Source: Chloroflexota bacterium
GTDB lineage: Bacteria > Chloroflexota > Limnocylindria > Limnocylindrales > CSP1-4
Reading direction: 5' to 3'
Assembly: GCA_021785115.1 (NCBI GenBank)
Contig: JAJYGO010000370.1
Location: forward strand, 1-12,602
Length of the DNA: 12,602 nucleotides
Shown: piece after piece, positions 6,411-12,602 of the stretch
Numbering within the stretch: the first letter of the stretch is position 1
Layout of the letters: each line of letters opens with the position of its first letter
Made by a program: the position numbers and the translations under genes
Notes under the pieces: model-generated
What the model was told of the DNA's origin: nothing
Seen by the model: the letters and a program-made list of their open reading frames with translations, nothing else
The model's database searches: none

Positions 6411-7357
6411 GACAGGCTCAGCCGGATCACGGCCGCCTCGGGAGTCTGCTCCTGGACGTACACGTCGCCCGCGACCAGGTGGCGCCTGAACCACTCCACG
6501 ATGAGGGGCGTGACGAGGGAGGCGTACTGCTCGTAGGCACCGTAGTGCGTGGTGCCCGTCTGGACGACGAGCCGTTTCGGCCCGCCGGCCCGCTCGTACA
6601 GCGCCATGGCATGGTCCTCCGGGGTGGTCGCGTCGCGTTCCACGCAGATGAACATCGCGGCGCGGGGGCTGATGCGGTCGACGTAGTCGATGGGCCGGTA
6701 GGCGAAGATCGCCGCCGCGCTCGCCAGGGCGACGCGCTCCGGGACGCGGGAGTCGACATCGCTCTTGACGGTCGTGGTCCGTCGCTCGGGTGTGGGAACC
6801 ATGATCCCGTCGCGCGGCGCCACGAGCTCACCCTCGCCGGTGGCCGCGCGCCGGCGGCGGTCCTCCTCGACGCGCTGCAGGAACTCCAGCCACTCGTACT
6901 CGCGGCGCATGCGGTGCAGCCAGTCGCGACCGTCCGCCACCGGGAGCTGGCTCACCACCGCGCGCACCCGTTCGTCCATGCCGGCCACGATCACGGCGTT
7001 CCCGCCGCCCGTGCCGCCGGAGCCGAACACGCCCATTCGCCGCGCGTCCAGCTCCTCCCGGGTGGCCGCGTAGTCGAGCGCGGCGACGATGTCGGCCACC
7101 TGGTCCATCGGATCCAGCAGCGTCGCGTCGCCCTCGGACTCGCCGAAGCCCCGGTAGTCGAGGGTCAGGACCGCGAACCCGGCTGCGAGAAGGGCGTCAT
7201 GGTACGGGCGATACAGCTTCGCCGACCGCAGGCCCATCCACCCGGGGCCCTGCACGACCACGGGATGCGGTCGCCCGCCCGTATCATCGGGCAGCTGCAG
7301 CGTCCCGGCGAGCCGACTGCCGTGGCTCCAGAAGCGAACCTGCTCGACGGTCGTCAT
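6407..7357 (-). CDS. Alpha/beta hydrolase with atypical nucleophile elbow
   Basis: A 316-residue alpha/beta-hydrolase-fold protein. Fold marks are the oxyanion region VVVQGPGWMG (33-42), the strand-turn LTLDYRGFGES (64-74), the elbow strand RMGVFG (107-112), the acid Asp242 in CVERDATTPEDHA and the catalytic-His candidate His271 in TTHYGAYEQY. The elbow reads GSGGTGGGN (112-120); aligned to GxSxGG, the nucleophile place falls on Thr116 (GGTGGG), with Ser113 three residues earlier. A canonical Ser is missing, so it could be a Thr-nucleophile or Ser113 enzyme, or a non-hydrolytic member. A long acidic/basic insertion (about 150-200) covers the cap region. The ATG at 7355-7357 is the first codon of the conserved fold; a GGAGGGG lies 14 bases before it. 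This is the first gene of the minus-strand operon, with a promoter about 40 bases upstream. Confidence 0.85.
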   Translation of the reverse strand: MTTVEQVRFWSHGSRLAGTLQLPDDTGGRPHPVVVQGPGWMGLRSAKLYRPYHDALLAAGFAVLTLDYRGFGESEGDATLLDPMDQVADIVAALDYAATREELDARRMGVFGSGGTGGGNAVIVAGMDERVRAVVSQLPVADGRDWLHRMRREYEWLEFLQRVEEDRRRRAATGEGELVAPRDGIMVPTPERRTTTVKSDVDSRVPERVALASAAAIFAYRPIDYVDRISPRAAMFICVERDATTPEDHAMALYERAGGPKRLVVQTGTTHYGAYEQYASLVTPLIVEWFRRHLVAGDVYVQEQTPEAAVIRLSLS

Positions 7358-7403
7358 CGCGACACGCCCGTCCCCTCCATCGCGGCCTGCGGTTGTCCGC
7401 CGG

Positions 7404-7432
7404 ATTGTAGGCAGGATGGCCCAGATTGTCCA
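7404..7432 (-). promoter_or_regulatory. Sigma-70-like promoter of the minus-strand catabolic operon
   Basis: On the minus strand the -35 element is TGGACA (7427-7432, five of six to TTGACA) and the -10 is TACAAT (7404-7409, five of six to TATAAT), with a 17-base spacer. Transcription would start near 7397, about 40 bases before the hydrolase ATG at 7357. Candidate operator B overlaps the -35 element. Plus-strand GATTGT copies at 7403-7408 and 7424-7429, 21 bases apart, cover both boxes. Confidence 0.6.
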
Positions 7433-7454
7433 CAAGAATCGTCTGCTTGCATGC
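7428..7454. promoter_or_regulatory. Candidate GntR operator, site B
   Basis: This copy of the 27-bp pattern has ACAA at 7432-7435, eleven bases, then TTG at 7447-7449, with G at 7428 and C at 7454. Its outer bases are less symmetric than in site C. It overlaps the -35 box of the operon promoter, the position expected of a repressor site. A tighter palindrome, TTGTCCACAA (7426-7435), is nested at its left arm, and GATTGTCCAC (7424-7433) recurs inverted in site C. Confidence 0.5.
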
Positions 7455-7625
7455 GACACGCCTGGGCGGGCCGGGCGCCCAACGGACGGCGGCGGACGGA
7501 CCGGACGGCCGGATCACGCCGCGCCGGTGGCGAGCGAGGAACGGCCGCCCTCGCAGCGGTCCCGATGGCCGCGGACCAACGATCGCCCGAACGGGGCTCC
7601 CGGGATTAAGACGTGCCGCGGCTCG

Positions 7626-8327
7626 CTACGCCGGGCCGGACTGCGATTCGCGGAGGAACCGCCGCAGGAGCGCCACGACCTTCGCGTAGTGGGCCGTCAG
7701 CTCGCGGACCGCGGTGTCGGCGTCGCCCGCCTTCACGGCGTCGAAGAAGATGCGGTGGTGCTCGGGCGAGTGCTGGACCAGCTTCCAGCGCAGCGAGCGC
7801 GACACCTCCTGCCGCAGGCGTGCGATCAGGCCGACCAGACGCGGCCTGGCCGTCACGGAGTAGAGGCGCATGTAGAACCGCTCGCGGCGGGCGAGTTCCT
7901 CATCGGGGTCCGGCGCCGCCAGCATCTCGTCGTACAGCTGCTGCAGTTCGTCGAGGTCCTGGGCGGTGAGCAGCGGGATCGCGAGCCGCACGGCATGCCC
8001 TTCGAGAACGGCACGCAGGTCGTAGACCTCCTCGATCTGGTCGGCGTCGAGCGTCGTCACCGTGAACCCGCGGTGTGGCTCGGAGGTCACGAGGCCCTCG
8101 TGCTCGAGGGCGCGGAGCGCCTCGCGCACCGGGATCCGGCTCGCATCGAACACGACGGCGAGGTCCTCCTGCCGCAGCCGTGCCCCCGGCTCGATCGTGC
8201 CGTCGAGGATCGCCTGGCGGAGCGTCGTCAGTGCGAGATCCTGCGCGGTCGTGGTGCGGCGCCGGTTCTCGGCGACGAGGGATGCCAGGCGCTCCCCGTC
8301 ATACCCGCTGCGTCGCGTCAGTGTCAC
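7626..8327 (-). CDS. GntR-family transcriptional regulator with FCD (FadR-type) ligand domain
   Basis: A 233-residue regulator. The winged helix-turn-helix (about 33-95) contains LRQAILDGTIEPGARLRQEDLA split by the wing, then SRIPVREALRALEHEGLV and PHRGFTVT, the standard GntR signature. The FCD domain follows (about 98-225), beginning with the family helix EEVYDLRAVLEGHAVRLA. FCD regulators bind small acids, often through a metal held by Asp and His. Here the first usual His (FH) reads Phe151-Tyr152, while His191 and His213 fit the later ligands, so the metal site may be altered. GTG at 8325-8327 is chosen because GGCAGG lies six bases upstream; ATG at 8355-8357 (243 residues) is a fair alternative. 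A longer GTG frame from 8423 is unlikely because it would overlap the -10 box. It is divergent from the M20 operon and most likely controls this locus and itself. Confidence 0.85.
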   Translation of the reverse strand: MTLTRRSGYDGERLASLVAENRRRTTTAQDLALTTLRQAILDGTIEPGARLRQEDLAVVFDASRIPVREALRALEHEGLVTSEPHRGFTVTTLDADQIEEVYDLRAVLEGHAVRLAIPLLTAQDLDELQQLYDEMLAAPDPDEELARRERFYMRLYSVTARPRLVGLIARLRQEVSRSLRWKLVQHSPEHHRIFFDAVKAGDADTAVRELTAHYAKVVALLRRFLRESQSGPA

Positions 8328-8396
8328 CCTGCACCTGCCCAGTCCTGTCCCGATCATCCGCGGGCGACGTCGAGGTGAGCGTGCGCCAGCCGTGCG

Positions 8397-8423
8397 GTGG
8401 ACAATCGCTGCCTGATTGTACAC
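8397..8423. promoter_or_regulatory. Candidate GntR operator, site C (autoregulatory)
   Basis: The best dyad in the window: GTGGACAATC (8397-8406), a seven-base spacer, then GATTGTACAC (8414-8423). The arms are inverse complements at nine of ten positions. The right arm, read on the minus strand, contains TACAAT (8415-8420), a good -10 box for the regulator gene, so binding would block its transcription. The -35 region is weak. A start near 8408 would give a leader of about 50-80 bases. Confidence 0.6.
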
Positions 8424-8500
8424 AGCGCACGACCGGTCGGACTGTCCCGGGGCGCGGCCCAGGGGACGGCGCCGCCGGGATCGACCGCCGTCACGGGTCG

Positions 8501-8529
8501 TTCACCCCTGCGGCCGAGTTGGATACAAT
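8501..8529 (+). promoter_or_regulatory. Sigma-70-like promoter of the M20/molybdenum hydroxylase operon
   Basis: The -35-like TTCACC (8501-8506, four of six) and -10-like TACAAT (8524-8529, five of six) are 17 bases apart. Transcription would start near 8536, about 30 bases before the GTG start of the M20 gene. The -10 box lies inside the left arm of candidate operator D. Confidence 0.55.
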
Positions 8530-8547
8530 GCCGTCGCAGTTGCGTAC
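8521..8547. promoter_or_regulatory. Candidate GntR operator, site D
   Basis: This copy of the 27-bp pattern has ACAA at 8525-8528, eleven bases, then TTG at 8540-8542, with G at 8521 and C at 8547. The left arm, GGATACAATG, includes the -10 box; the right arm is weaker. The nested TTGGATACAA (8519-8528) is one mismatch from the TTGTATACAA palindrome. Occupancy would cover the -10 and the start of transcription. Confidence 0.5.
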
Positions 8548-8566
8548 AGAACTCGGGAGACCAGGT

Positions 8567-9916
8567 GTGACGCCCGACGAGATCGTCGCCCGCATCGACC
8601 CGCAGGAGGTCATCGACCTCGCGCTCGCCCTCGGCAACACCGACAGCCCGACCGGCTCTGAGGGGGCGGCGGGCGAGTTGGTGTACGCGTGGCTCGAGGA
8701 GCGCGACTTCCATCCGCGGCGGATCGCGCTGACGCCCGACCGCATCAACGTCGCGGCCACCCTCGAGGGCACAGGCGGCGGCTACAGCCTCCTCTTCAAC
8801 GCGCACCTGGACACGACGCTTCGCCCGGATGCCGTCTGGTCGGCGCGCCGTCCCGACGATCCCCTCTATCACCGCGCGTGGATCGAGGGGGACGAGATCT
8901 ACGGGGACGGCGTCGTCAACGACAAGGGGCCGATGGCGGCCTTCCTCGTCGCCGCGAAGGCGATCCGGGACGCGGGGTACCCGCTGAAGGGCGATCTCGT
9001 CGTGAGCGCCGCGGCCGGCGAGATCTCGCGCGAGCCGGTGGACGAGTTCGAAGGGCCGGCGTACCTGTCCAAGGACCTCGGCGCGCGCTTCCTTGCAACG
9101 CACGGGGCCGTCGCAGACTTCGCACTCGTCGCGGAGGGGACGGGCTTCGGCATCGTGTGGGTGGAGGCGGGCAAGGCCCACTTCAAGGTCACCGTGCACT
9201 CGGACCAGCCCCGCTACTACACGCCGTACCTTCCCCGGCCGACCGGGATGGCCGATGCACCGAACGCGATCGTCCGGGCGGCGGCCGTGATCGCGGCCTT
9301 CGAGGAGTGGGCGTTCGACTACCAGCGCCGGATGACCTGGGAGGGTGAGAGCGGCACGATCGTCCCCAAGGCGAGCGTCAACGCGATCCGGAGCGGGTAC
9401 CCCTACAACCTGACGAGCACGCCCCAGGTGTGCAGCTTCTACGTCGACACGCGCATCCTGCCGGGAGCGAACCCGCTGGACGTCCGGGACGAGCTGCGAC
9501 AGCTGCTGCGCCGGCTCGGCGTCCCCGGCCGCGTCGAGCTGTTCCTGTACCGGCCGGGGTTCGAGGCGCGTGGCGTCGAACGGCTCGTGGACACGATCCG
9601 GCGCTGCCACGCCAGGGTCTTCGCGGATCCTCCGATCACCGTGGGTCCCCCGGTGTCGAGCATGTGGCGGGACACGAACGCGTTCGCGGAGCTCGGCATC
9701 CCCGCCGTCAGCTACGCGCCGCGGGCATCGGACCACGCGGTGCGCAAGGCGTTCCGCGTGCAGGATCTCGTGGACGCGGCGCGCGTCTACGCCCGGATCG
9801 CGATGGACCTGTGCAACCAGGAGCGCCCGCCGTACCAGCCGCTCGGGGCGCACCCCAACGCGAGCCTGGCGGCACGTGTCCAGGAACGCCTGCGGGCGGC
9901 GGAGGCCACGTCGTGA
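8567..9916 (+). CDS. M20-family metallopeptidase/amidohydrolase (ArgE/DapE type)
   Basis: A 449-residue zinc hydrolase of the M20 (ArgE/DapE/ACY1) clan. Visible elements are His80 and Asp82 in LLFNAHLDTT, the bridging Asp119 in GDGVVNDKGPMAAF, the general-base Glu152 in AAAGEISRE, Glu190 in LVAEGTG and His390 in RASDHAVRK. The central lid domain runs from about 195 to 310. The family usually has two Glu at the base position (EE); here the second is Ile153. This group cleaves amide bonds of N-acyl or N-carbamoyl amino acids and related compounds. It is of ArgE/DapE type rather than the HyuC/allantoate-amidohydrolase type, whose active-site phrases are absent. GTG at 8567-8569 is chosen: GGGAG lies seven bases before it, and an in-frame ATG at 8528 would lie upstream of the predicted transcript start. 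It is the first gene of the plus-strand operon, with GTGA overlap to the next gene. Confidence 0.88.
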   Translation: MTPDEIVARIDPQEVIDLALALGNTDSPTGSEGAAGELVYAWLEERDFHPRRIALTPDRINVAATLEGTGGGYSLLFNAHLDTTLRPDAVWSARRPDDPLYHRAWIEGDEIYGDGVVNDKGPMAAFLVAAKAIRDAGYPLKGDLVVSAAAGEISREPVDEFEGPAYLSKDLGARFLATHGAVADFALVAEGTGFGIVWVEAGKAHFKVTVHSDQPRYYTPYLPRPTGMADAPNAIVRAAAVIAAFEEWAFDYQRRMTWEGESGTIVPKASVNAIRSGYPYNLTSTPQVCSFYVDTRILPGANPLDVRDELRQLLRRLGVPGRVELFLYRPGFEARGVERLVDTIRRCHARVFADPPITVGPPVSSMWRDTNAFAELGIPAVSYAPRASDHAVRKAFRVQDLVDAARVYARIAMDLCNQERPPYQPLGAHPNASLAARVQERLRAAEATS

Positions 9917-10785
9917 CGATCCCGCGCTTCGAGCTGCACGTTCCCACGTCCGTCGCGGAGGCCTCCGATCTGCTGGCCCGCTATCCGGGCGAGGCCGTGC
10001 CGTACGCCGGCGGGACCGAGCTGCTCCAGACGATGAAGCTCGGCCTCGCGTCCTTCGAGCACCTCGTCGACATCAAGCGGATCCCGTCGCTGGCCGGCAT
10101 CGGCGAGGAGCCGGATGGGTGGCTGCGCATCGGGGCGACCGCGACGCACCGCGAGATCGAGCGCTCGCCGCTCGTCGGCGAGCGCCTGCCCGCGCTGCGG
10201 GCCATGGAGCGGCAGGTGGCGAACGTGCGCGTCCGCACCACCGGTACGCTGGGGGGGAACCTCTGCTTCGCCGAGCCTCACTCGGATCCTGCCGCGTTCC
10301 TGCTGGCGGCTGGCGCGCGGGTCCGCCTCGGTTCGGCGAGCGGCGTGCGCGAGCTCGACGTCGACGCGTTCATCGCCGGTCCGCTGTTCACGGACCGAGC
10401 CCCCGAGGAACTGCTGCTCGACGTGCGGATTCCCGCCGCTCGTCCGGGCCGGGGGCACGGCTTCGCCAAGCTCGCCTTCTTCGAGCGGCCGGCGGCGTCC
10501 GTGGCCTGCCGCATCGATCTCGCGGTCGGCGCCGTCGCGGACGCGCGCGTGGCGGTCGGCTCCGCCTGCGAGAGCCCCACCCTCCTCGAGCGTGCGGCCC
10601 GCACCCTCGTCGGGGCGCGGGCGTCCGACCTCGGGGCCGCGCTCGAAGCGGCCATCGAGGCCGCGCGGAGCGACGTCGAGACGTTCGACGACGTCAACGG
10701 ATCGGCGGACTACAAGCGCCACCTGGTCGGCCTGCTGCTGCGCGCGGCGGCGACCTCCGCGTACGAGGAGGCGATGCGTGCCTGA
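9913..10785 (+). CDS. Molybdenum hydroxylase FAD-binding (medium) subunit
   Basis: A 290-residue subunit of the xanthine dehydrogenase family (CoxM/XdhB type). The FAD-binding signatures are AGGTELLQTMKLG (32-44) and TTGTLGGNLCFAEPHSDP (109-126), followed by the C-terminal CO_deh_flav_C-like domain (about 175-285). In this family the subunit takes electrons from the 2Fe-2S subunit and passes them to NAD+ or another acceptor. The inserted 4Fe-4S loop of 4-hydroxybenzoyl-CoA reductase is not seen. GTG at 9913-9915 overlaps the M20 stop as GTGA, with GGAGG (9901-9905) seven bases before it. The tight coupling to the M20 gene shows that the amidohydrolase is made together with the hydroxylase. 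Confidence 0.93.
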   Translation: MTIPRFELHVPTSVAEASDLLARYPGEAVPYAGGTELLQTMKLGLASFEHLVDIKRIPSLAGIGEEPDGWLRIGATATHREIERSPLVGERLPALRAMERQVANVRVRTTGTLGGNLCFAEPHSDPAAFLLAAGARVRLGSASGVRELDVDAFIAGPLFTDRAPEELLLDVRIPAARPGRGHGFAKLAFFERPAASVACRIDLAVGAVADARVAVGSACESPTLLERAARTLVGARASDLGAALEAAIEAARSDVETFDDVNGSADYKRHLVGLLLRAAATSAYEEAMRA

Positions 10786-11266
10786 GCCGCGCACCATCCA
10801 GGTCGTCGATCTCGCGTGCACCGTGAACGGGCGGGATGTCGCCCTGCGCGTCGAGCCCCGCGAGACGCTCGCCGAGGTGCTGCGCGAGCGGCTGGGCCTG
10901 ACCGGGACGAAGGTGTCCTGTGATGCCCAGGTCTGCGGGGCATGCACCGTGCTGCTCGACGGGCAGCCGGTCAGCTCGTGCACGCTGCTCGCCGTCGAGG
11001 CGTCCGGGCGGTCCGTGCGAACTGTCGAGGGGCTCGCCCGCGAGGGCTCCCTCACGCCCCTTCAGGAGGCCTTCATCGAGCACGCGGCGTTCCAGTGCGG
11101 CTTCTGCACCTCGGGCATGCTGATGGCGGCCACGGCGCTGCTCGAGGAGCAGCCGCATCCCTCGCGGGAGGACGTCGTGCACGCGCTCGAGGGCAACGTG
11201 TGCCGCTGCACCGGGTACGTCCCCATCGTCGAGGCCGTGCTGGCCGCGGCCGAGGCCCGGCGATGA
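10778..11266 (+). CDS. Molybdenum hydroxylase 2Fe-2S (small) subunit
   Basis: A 162-residue iron-sulfur subunit with both clusters intact. The N-terminal plant-ferredoxin-type cluster is held by Cys48, Cys53, Cys56 and Cys68 (C-x4-C-x2-C-x11-C). The C-terminal four-helix domain has Cys107, Cys110, Cys142 and Cys144 (C-x2-C-x31-C-x-C). The length is typical for CoxS/NdhS-type subunits. It moves electrons from the molybdenum centre to FAD. The usual Gly between the first two cysteines of cluster I (CDxGxC) is Gln51-Val52 here, a small deviation. GTG at 10778-10780 has GAGGAGG six bases upstream and overlaps the end of the FAD-subunit gene by eight bases. Its stop overlaps the next start as ATGA. 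Confidence 0.95.
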   Translation: MPEPRTIQVVDLACTVNGRDVALRVEPRETLAEVLRERLGLTGTKVSCDAQVCGACTVLLDGQPVSSCTLLAVEASGRSVRTVEGLAREGSLTPLQEAFIEHAAFQCGFCTSGMLMAATALLEEQPHPSREDVVHALEGNVCRCTGYVPIVEAVLAAAEARR

Positions 11267-12602
11267 CCGCGAGCGGCAACCGGCCCGACGACGGCGCCGG
11301 AATCGCGTCCGCACCCGACGGAGGCGCCGCGCGGCGTCCCGCTCCCCCCGCCCCGATCGGGCTGCCCGTGCCCCGTGCCGACGGTCGAGCCAAGGTCACC
11401 GGGGAGGCTCGCTACGTCGCCGACCTCACGCTGCCCGGGCTCTGCCACGCCAGCCTCCTGCGCAGCCCGTACGCGCACGCCCGCATCGTGTCGATCGACA
11501 CGACCGCCGCCGCCGCCCACCCCGGTGTGGTGGCCGTCGTGACGGCCGCCGACCTCCCCGACGTGCGCCTCGTCTACGGGCATGCCGTCGCCGACCACCC
11601 GCTGATCGCCGACGGCAAGGTGCGCTACGCGGGCGAGCCGGTGGCGGGCGTCGTGGCCGAGGACCTCGCGACCGCCGCGGAGGCGCTCGCGCTCATCGAG
11701 GTCACGTACGAGCCGCTGCCGCACGTCGTCGACGCGACGGCCGCGCTCGCGCCCGAGGCCCCGGTGCTCCACGAGAAGGCCGGCGAGCAGCGCCCGCACC
11801 GCGGCTTCGAGGAAGACATCGCGCGCACGCACGCGAACGTCTGCTCGAGGTCGGTGCAGGCGTGGGGCGACATCGACGACTCGTTCGCCCGCGCGGCGGT
11901 GATCGTCGAGGGCACGTACCGCTACCCCATGGCCTACGCGTACGCCATGGAGCCGTACACGGCGATGGCCAGCTTCGAGGCCGGCGGACTGACGGTCTGG
12001 ACGTCCGCCCAGCACCCGTACATGGTGCGCGACGACCTCGCGAACTGCTTCGGGCTGCCGGTGTCGGCGGTGCGGGTCATCGTGCCGTACGTCGGGGGCG
12101 GCTATGGGAGCAAGTCCTACACGAAGATCGAGCCCCTGGCCGCGGCGCTGGCGCTGCGGGCCGGCCGTCCGGTGCGCCTGGCGCTCTCGGTCGAGGAGGC
12201 GATCCTGACCACGCGCGGTGACGCCGCCACCGTCCACGTGCGCACCGCGTTCGACGGCGAGGGGCACATCCTCGGCCGCGACGCGCGGATCGTGCTGAAC
12301 AGCGGGGCGTACGCGGAGAACTCGCCGCTCGTGGCCCGCAAGGCCGCGAACCGGCTCGGCGGCCCCTACCGGATCCCGGCCCTGCGCGTCGAGAGCACGG
12401 CCGTCTACACGAACACGGCTCCCGCGAGTTCCTTCCGCGGGTTCGGCGCGCCGCAGGCGACGTTCGCCGGCGAATCGCAGATGGACGAGGCGGCCGCGCG
12501 GCTGGGCCTCGATCCGCTCGAGCTCCGCCGGCGCAACCTGCTGCGCCCTGGCGAGCGGCCCTGGGCGAAGGCGCGCGGGTTCGACGCGGATCTCGCCGCC
12601 GA
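11263..12602 (+). CDS. Molybdenum hydroxylase molybdopterin-binding (large) subunit, 3' end outside window
   Basis: The first 446 residues of a protein that is about 750-800 long in this family. The a/b hammerhead domain starts near 40 (RADGRAKVTGEARYVADL). The cofactor domain shows MEPYTAMASF (229-238), Gln250 in TSAQHP (equivalent to Gln767 of bovine xanthine oxidoreductase), VGGGYGSKS (277-285) and FRGFGAPQ (391-398). The last includes the Phe that stacks on the substrate in xanthine oxidoreductase. The residue matching bovine Glu802, which orients purines, is Ser285. The CO dehydrogenase loops AYxCSFR and AYRGAGR are also absent. The enzyme thus hydroxylates some other, probably heteroaromatic, compound. 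The catalytic Glu (bovine Glu1261) lies beyond the edge. ATG at 11263-11265 has GAGG seven bases upstream. Residues 1-38 are a disordered-looking Gly/Ala/Pro stretch, so a later start is possible, but none has a better site. Confidence 0.93.
   Translation, partial: MTASGNRPDDGAGIASAPDGGAARRPAPPAPIGLPVPRADGRAKVTGEARYVADLTLPGLCHASLLRSPYAHARIVSIDTTAAAAHPGVVAVVTAADLPDVRLVYGHAVADHPLIADGKVRYAGEPVAGVVAEDLATAAEALALIEVTYEPLPHVVDATAALAPEAPVLHEKAGEQRPHRGFEEDIARTHANVCSRSVQAWGDIDDSFARAAVIVEGTYRYPMAYAYAMEPYTAMASFEAGGLTVWTSAQHPYMVRDDLANCFGLPVSAVRVIVPYVGGGYGSKSYTKIEPLAAALALRAGRPVRLALSVEEAILTTRGDAATVHVRTAFDGEGHILGRDARIVLNSGAYAENSPLVARKAANRLGGPYRIPALRVESTAVYTNTAPASSFRGFGAPQATFAGESQMDEAAARLGLDPLELRRRNLLRPGERPWAKARGFDADLAA

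Noticed and set aside
7583..7625. Terminator after the regulator gene
   Set aside because: GCCC/GGGC and CCCGGG hairpin-like pieces are present, but stems are short and no T-run follows on the minus strand.
8430..8439. Perfect 10-bp palindrome CGACCGGTCG between the divergent promoters
   Set aside because: A short GC palindrome is common by chance in such DNA, and it does not recur at the other control regions.
8354..9853. A 499-codon minus-strand frame opposite the M20 gene, and a 401-codon one at 11062-12267 opposite the hydroxylase subunits
   Set aside because: Both are antisense shadows of genes with intact catalytic motifs; no recognisable domain.

Overview
The DNA is very GC-rich, its genes use mostly G/C-ending codons with frequent GTG starts, and most neighbouring genes overlap by four bases (ATGA or GTGA). 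One enzyme keeps the cofactor-F420 active-site residues of the Fgd family. Together these suggest a free-living, high-GC bacterium that makes F420, for example from the Actinomycetota or Chloroflexota. The sequence does not settle which. Layout: the window is one accessory catabolic locus arranged around a GntR-type regulator. On the left edge (1-82, minus) is the start of a gene that leaves the window. A minus-strand block follows, transcribed from about 7400 down to 296. It holds an alpha/beta hydrolase (6407-7357), a cyclic amidohydrolase of the dihydroorotase/allantoinase/hydantoinase type (4905-6410) and a luciferase-like flavin oxidoreductase (3901-4908). After a 151-base gap carrying an octamer tandem repeat come an F420-type luciferase-like oxidoreductase (2718-3749), a double-cupin protein of ring-cleaving-dioxygenase type (1675-2721), a Pch2/TRIP13-like AAA+ ATPase (792-1673) and a CoxG-like SRPBCC protein (296-757). 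The regulator (7626-about 8327, minus) lies next. Divergent from it, on the plus strand, are an M20-family amidohydrolase (8567-9916) and the three subunits of a molybdenum hydroxylase: FAD subunit (9913-10785), 2Fe-2S subunit (10778-11266) and the molybdopterin subunit (11263 to beyond the right edge). How it may work together: the set fits degradation of a small cyclic, probably nitrogen-containing compound. The molybdenum hydroxylase could hydroxylate a heteroaromatic ring, the flavin and cupin enzymes could oxidise or cleave it, and the amidohydrolase, M20 enzyme and alpha/beta hydrolase could open the ring and hydrolyse amides or esters. The substrate cannot be read from the sequence. The large subunit lacks the purine-orienting Glu of xanthine dehydrogenase and also lacks the CO dehydrogenase loop motifs, so neither xanthine nor CO is supported. 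Regulation: all four control regions (left-edge gene, hydrolase operon, regulator gene, M20 operon) carry the same 27-bp interrupted dyad, G-N3-ACAA-N11-TTG-N4-C, overlapping or adjoining good sigma-70-like promoter elements. I propose this as the operator of the local GntR regulator. The most unusual points are this shared operator, the TRIP13-like ATPase sitting in a catabolic operon without any HORMA or CBASS partner, and an alpha/beta hydrolase whose nucleophile elbow appears to carry Thr instead of Ser.
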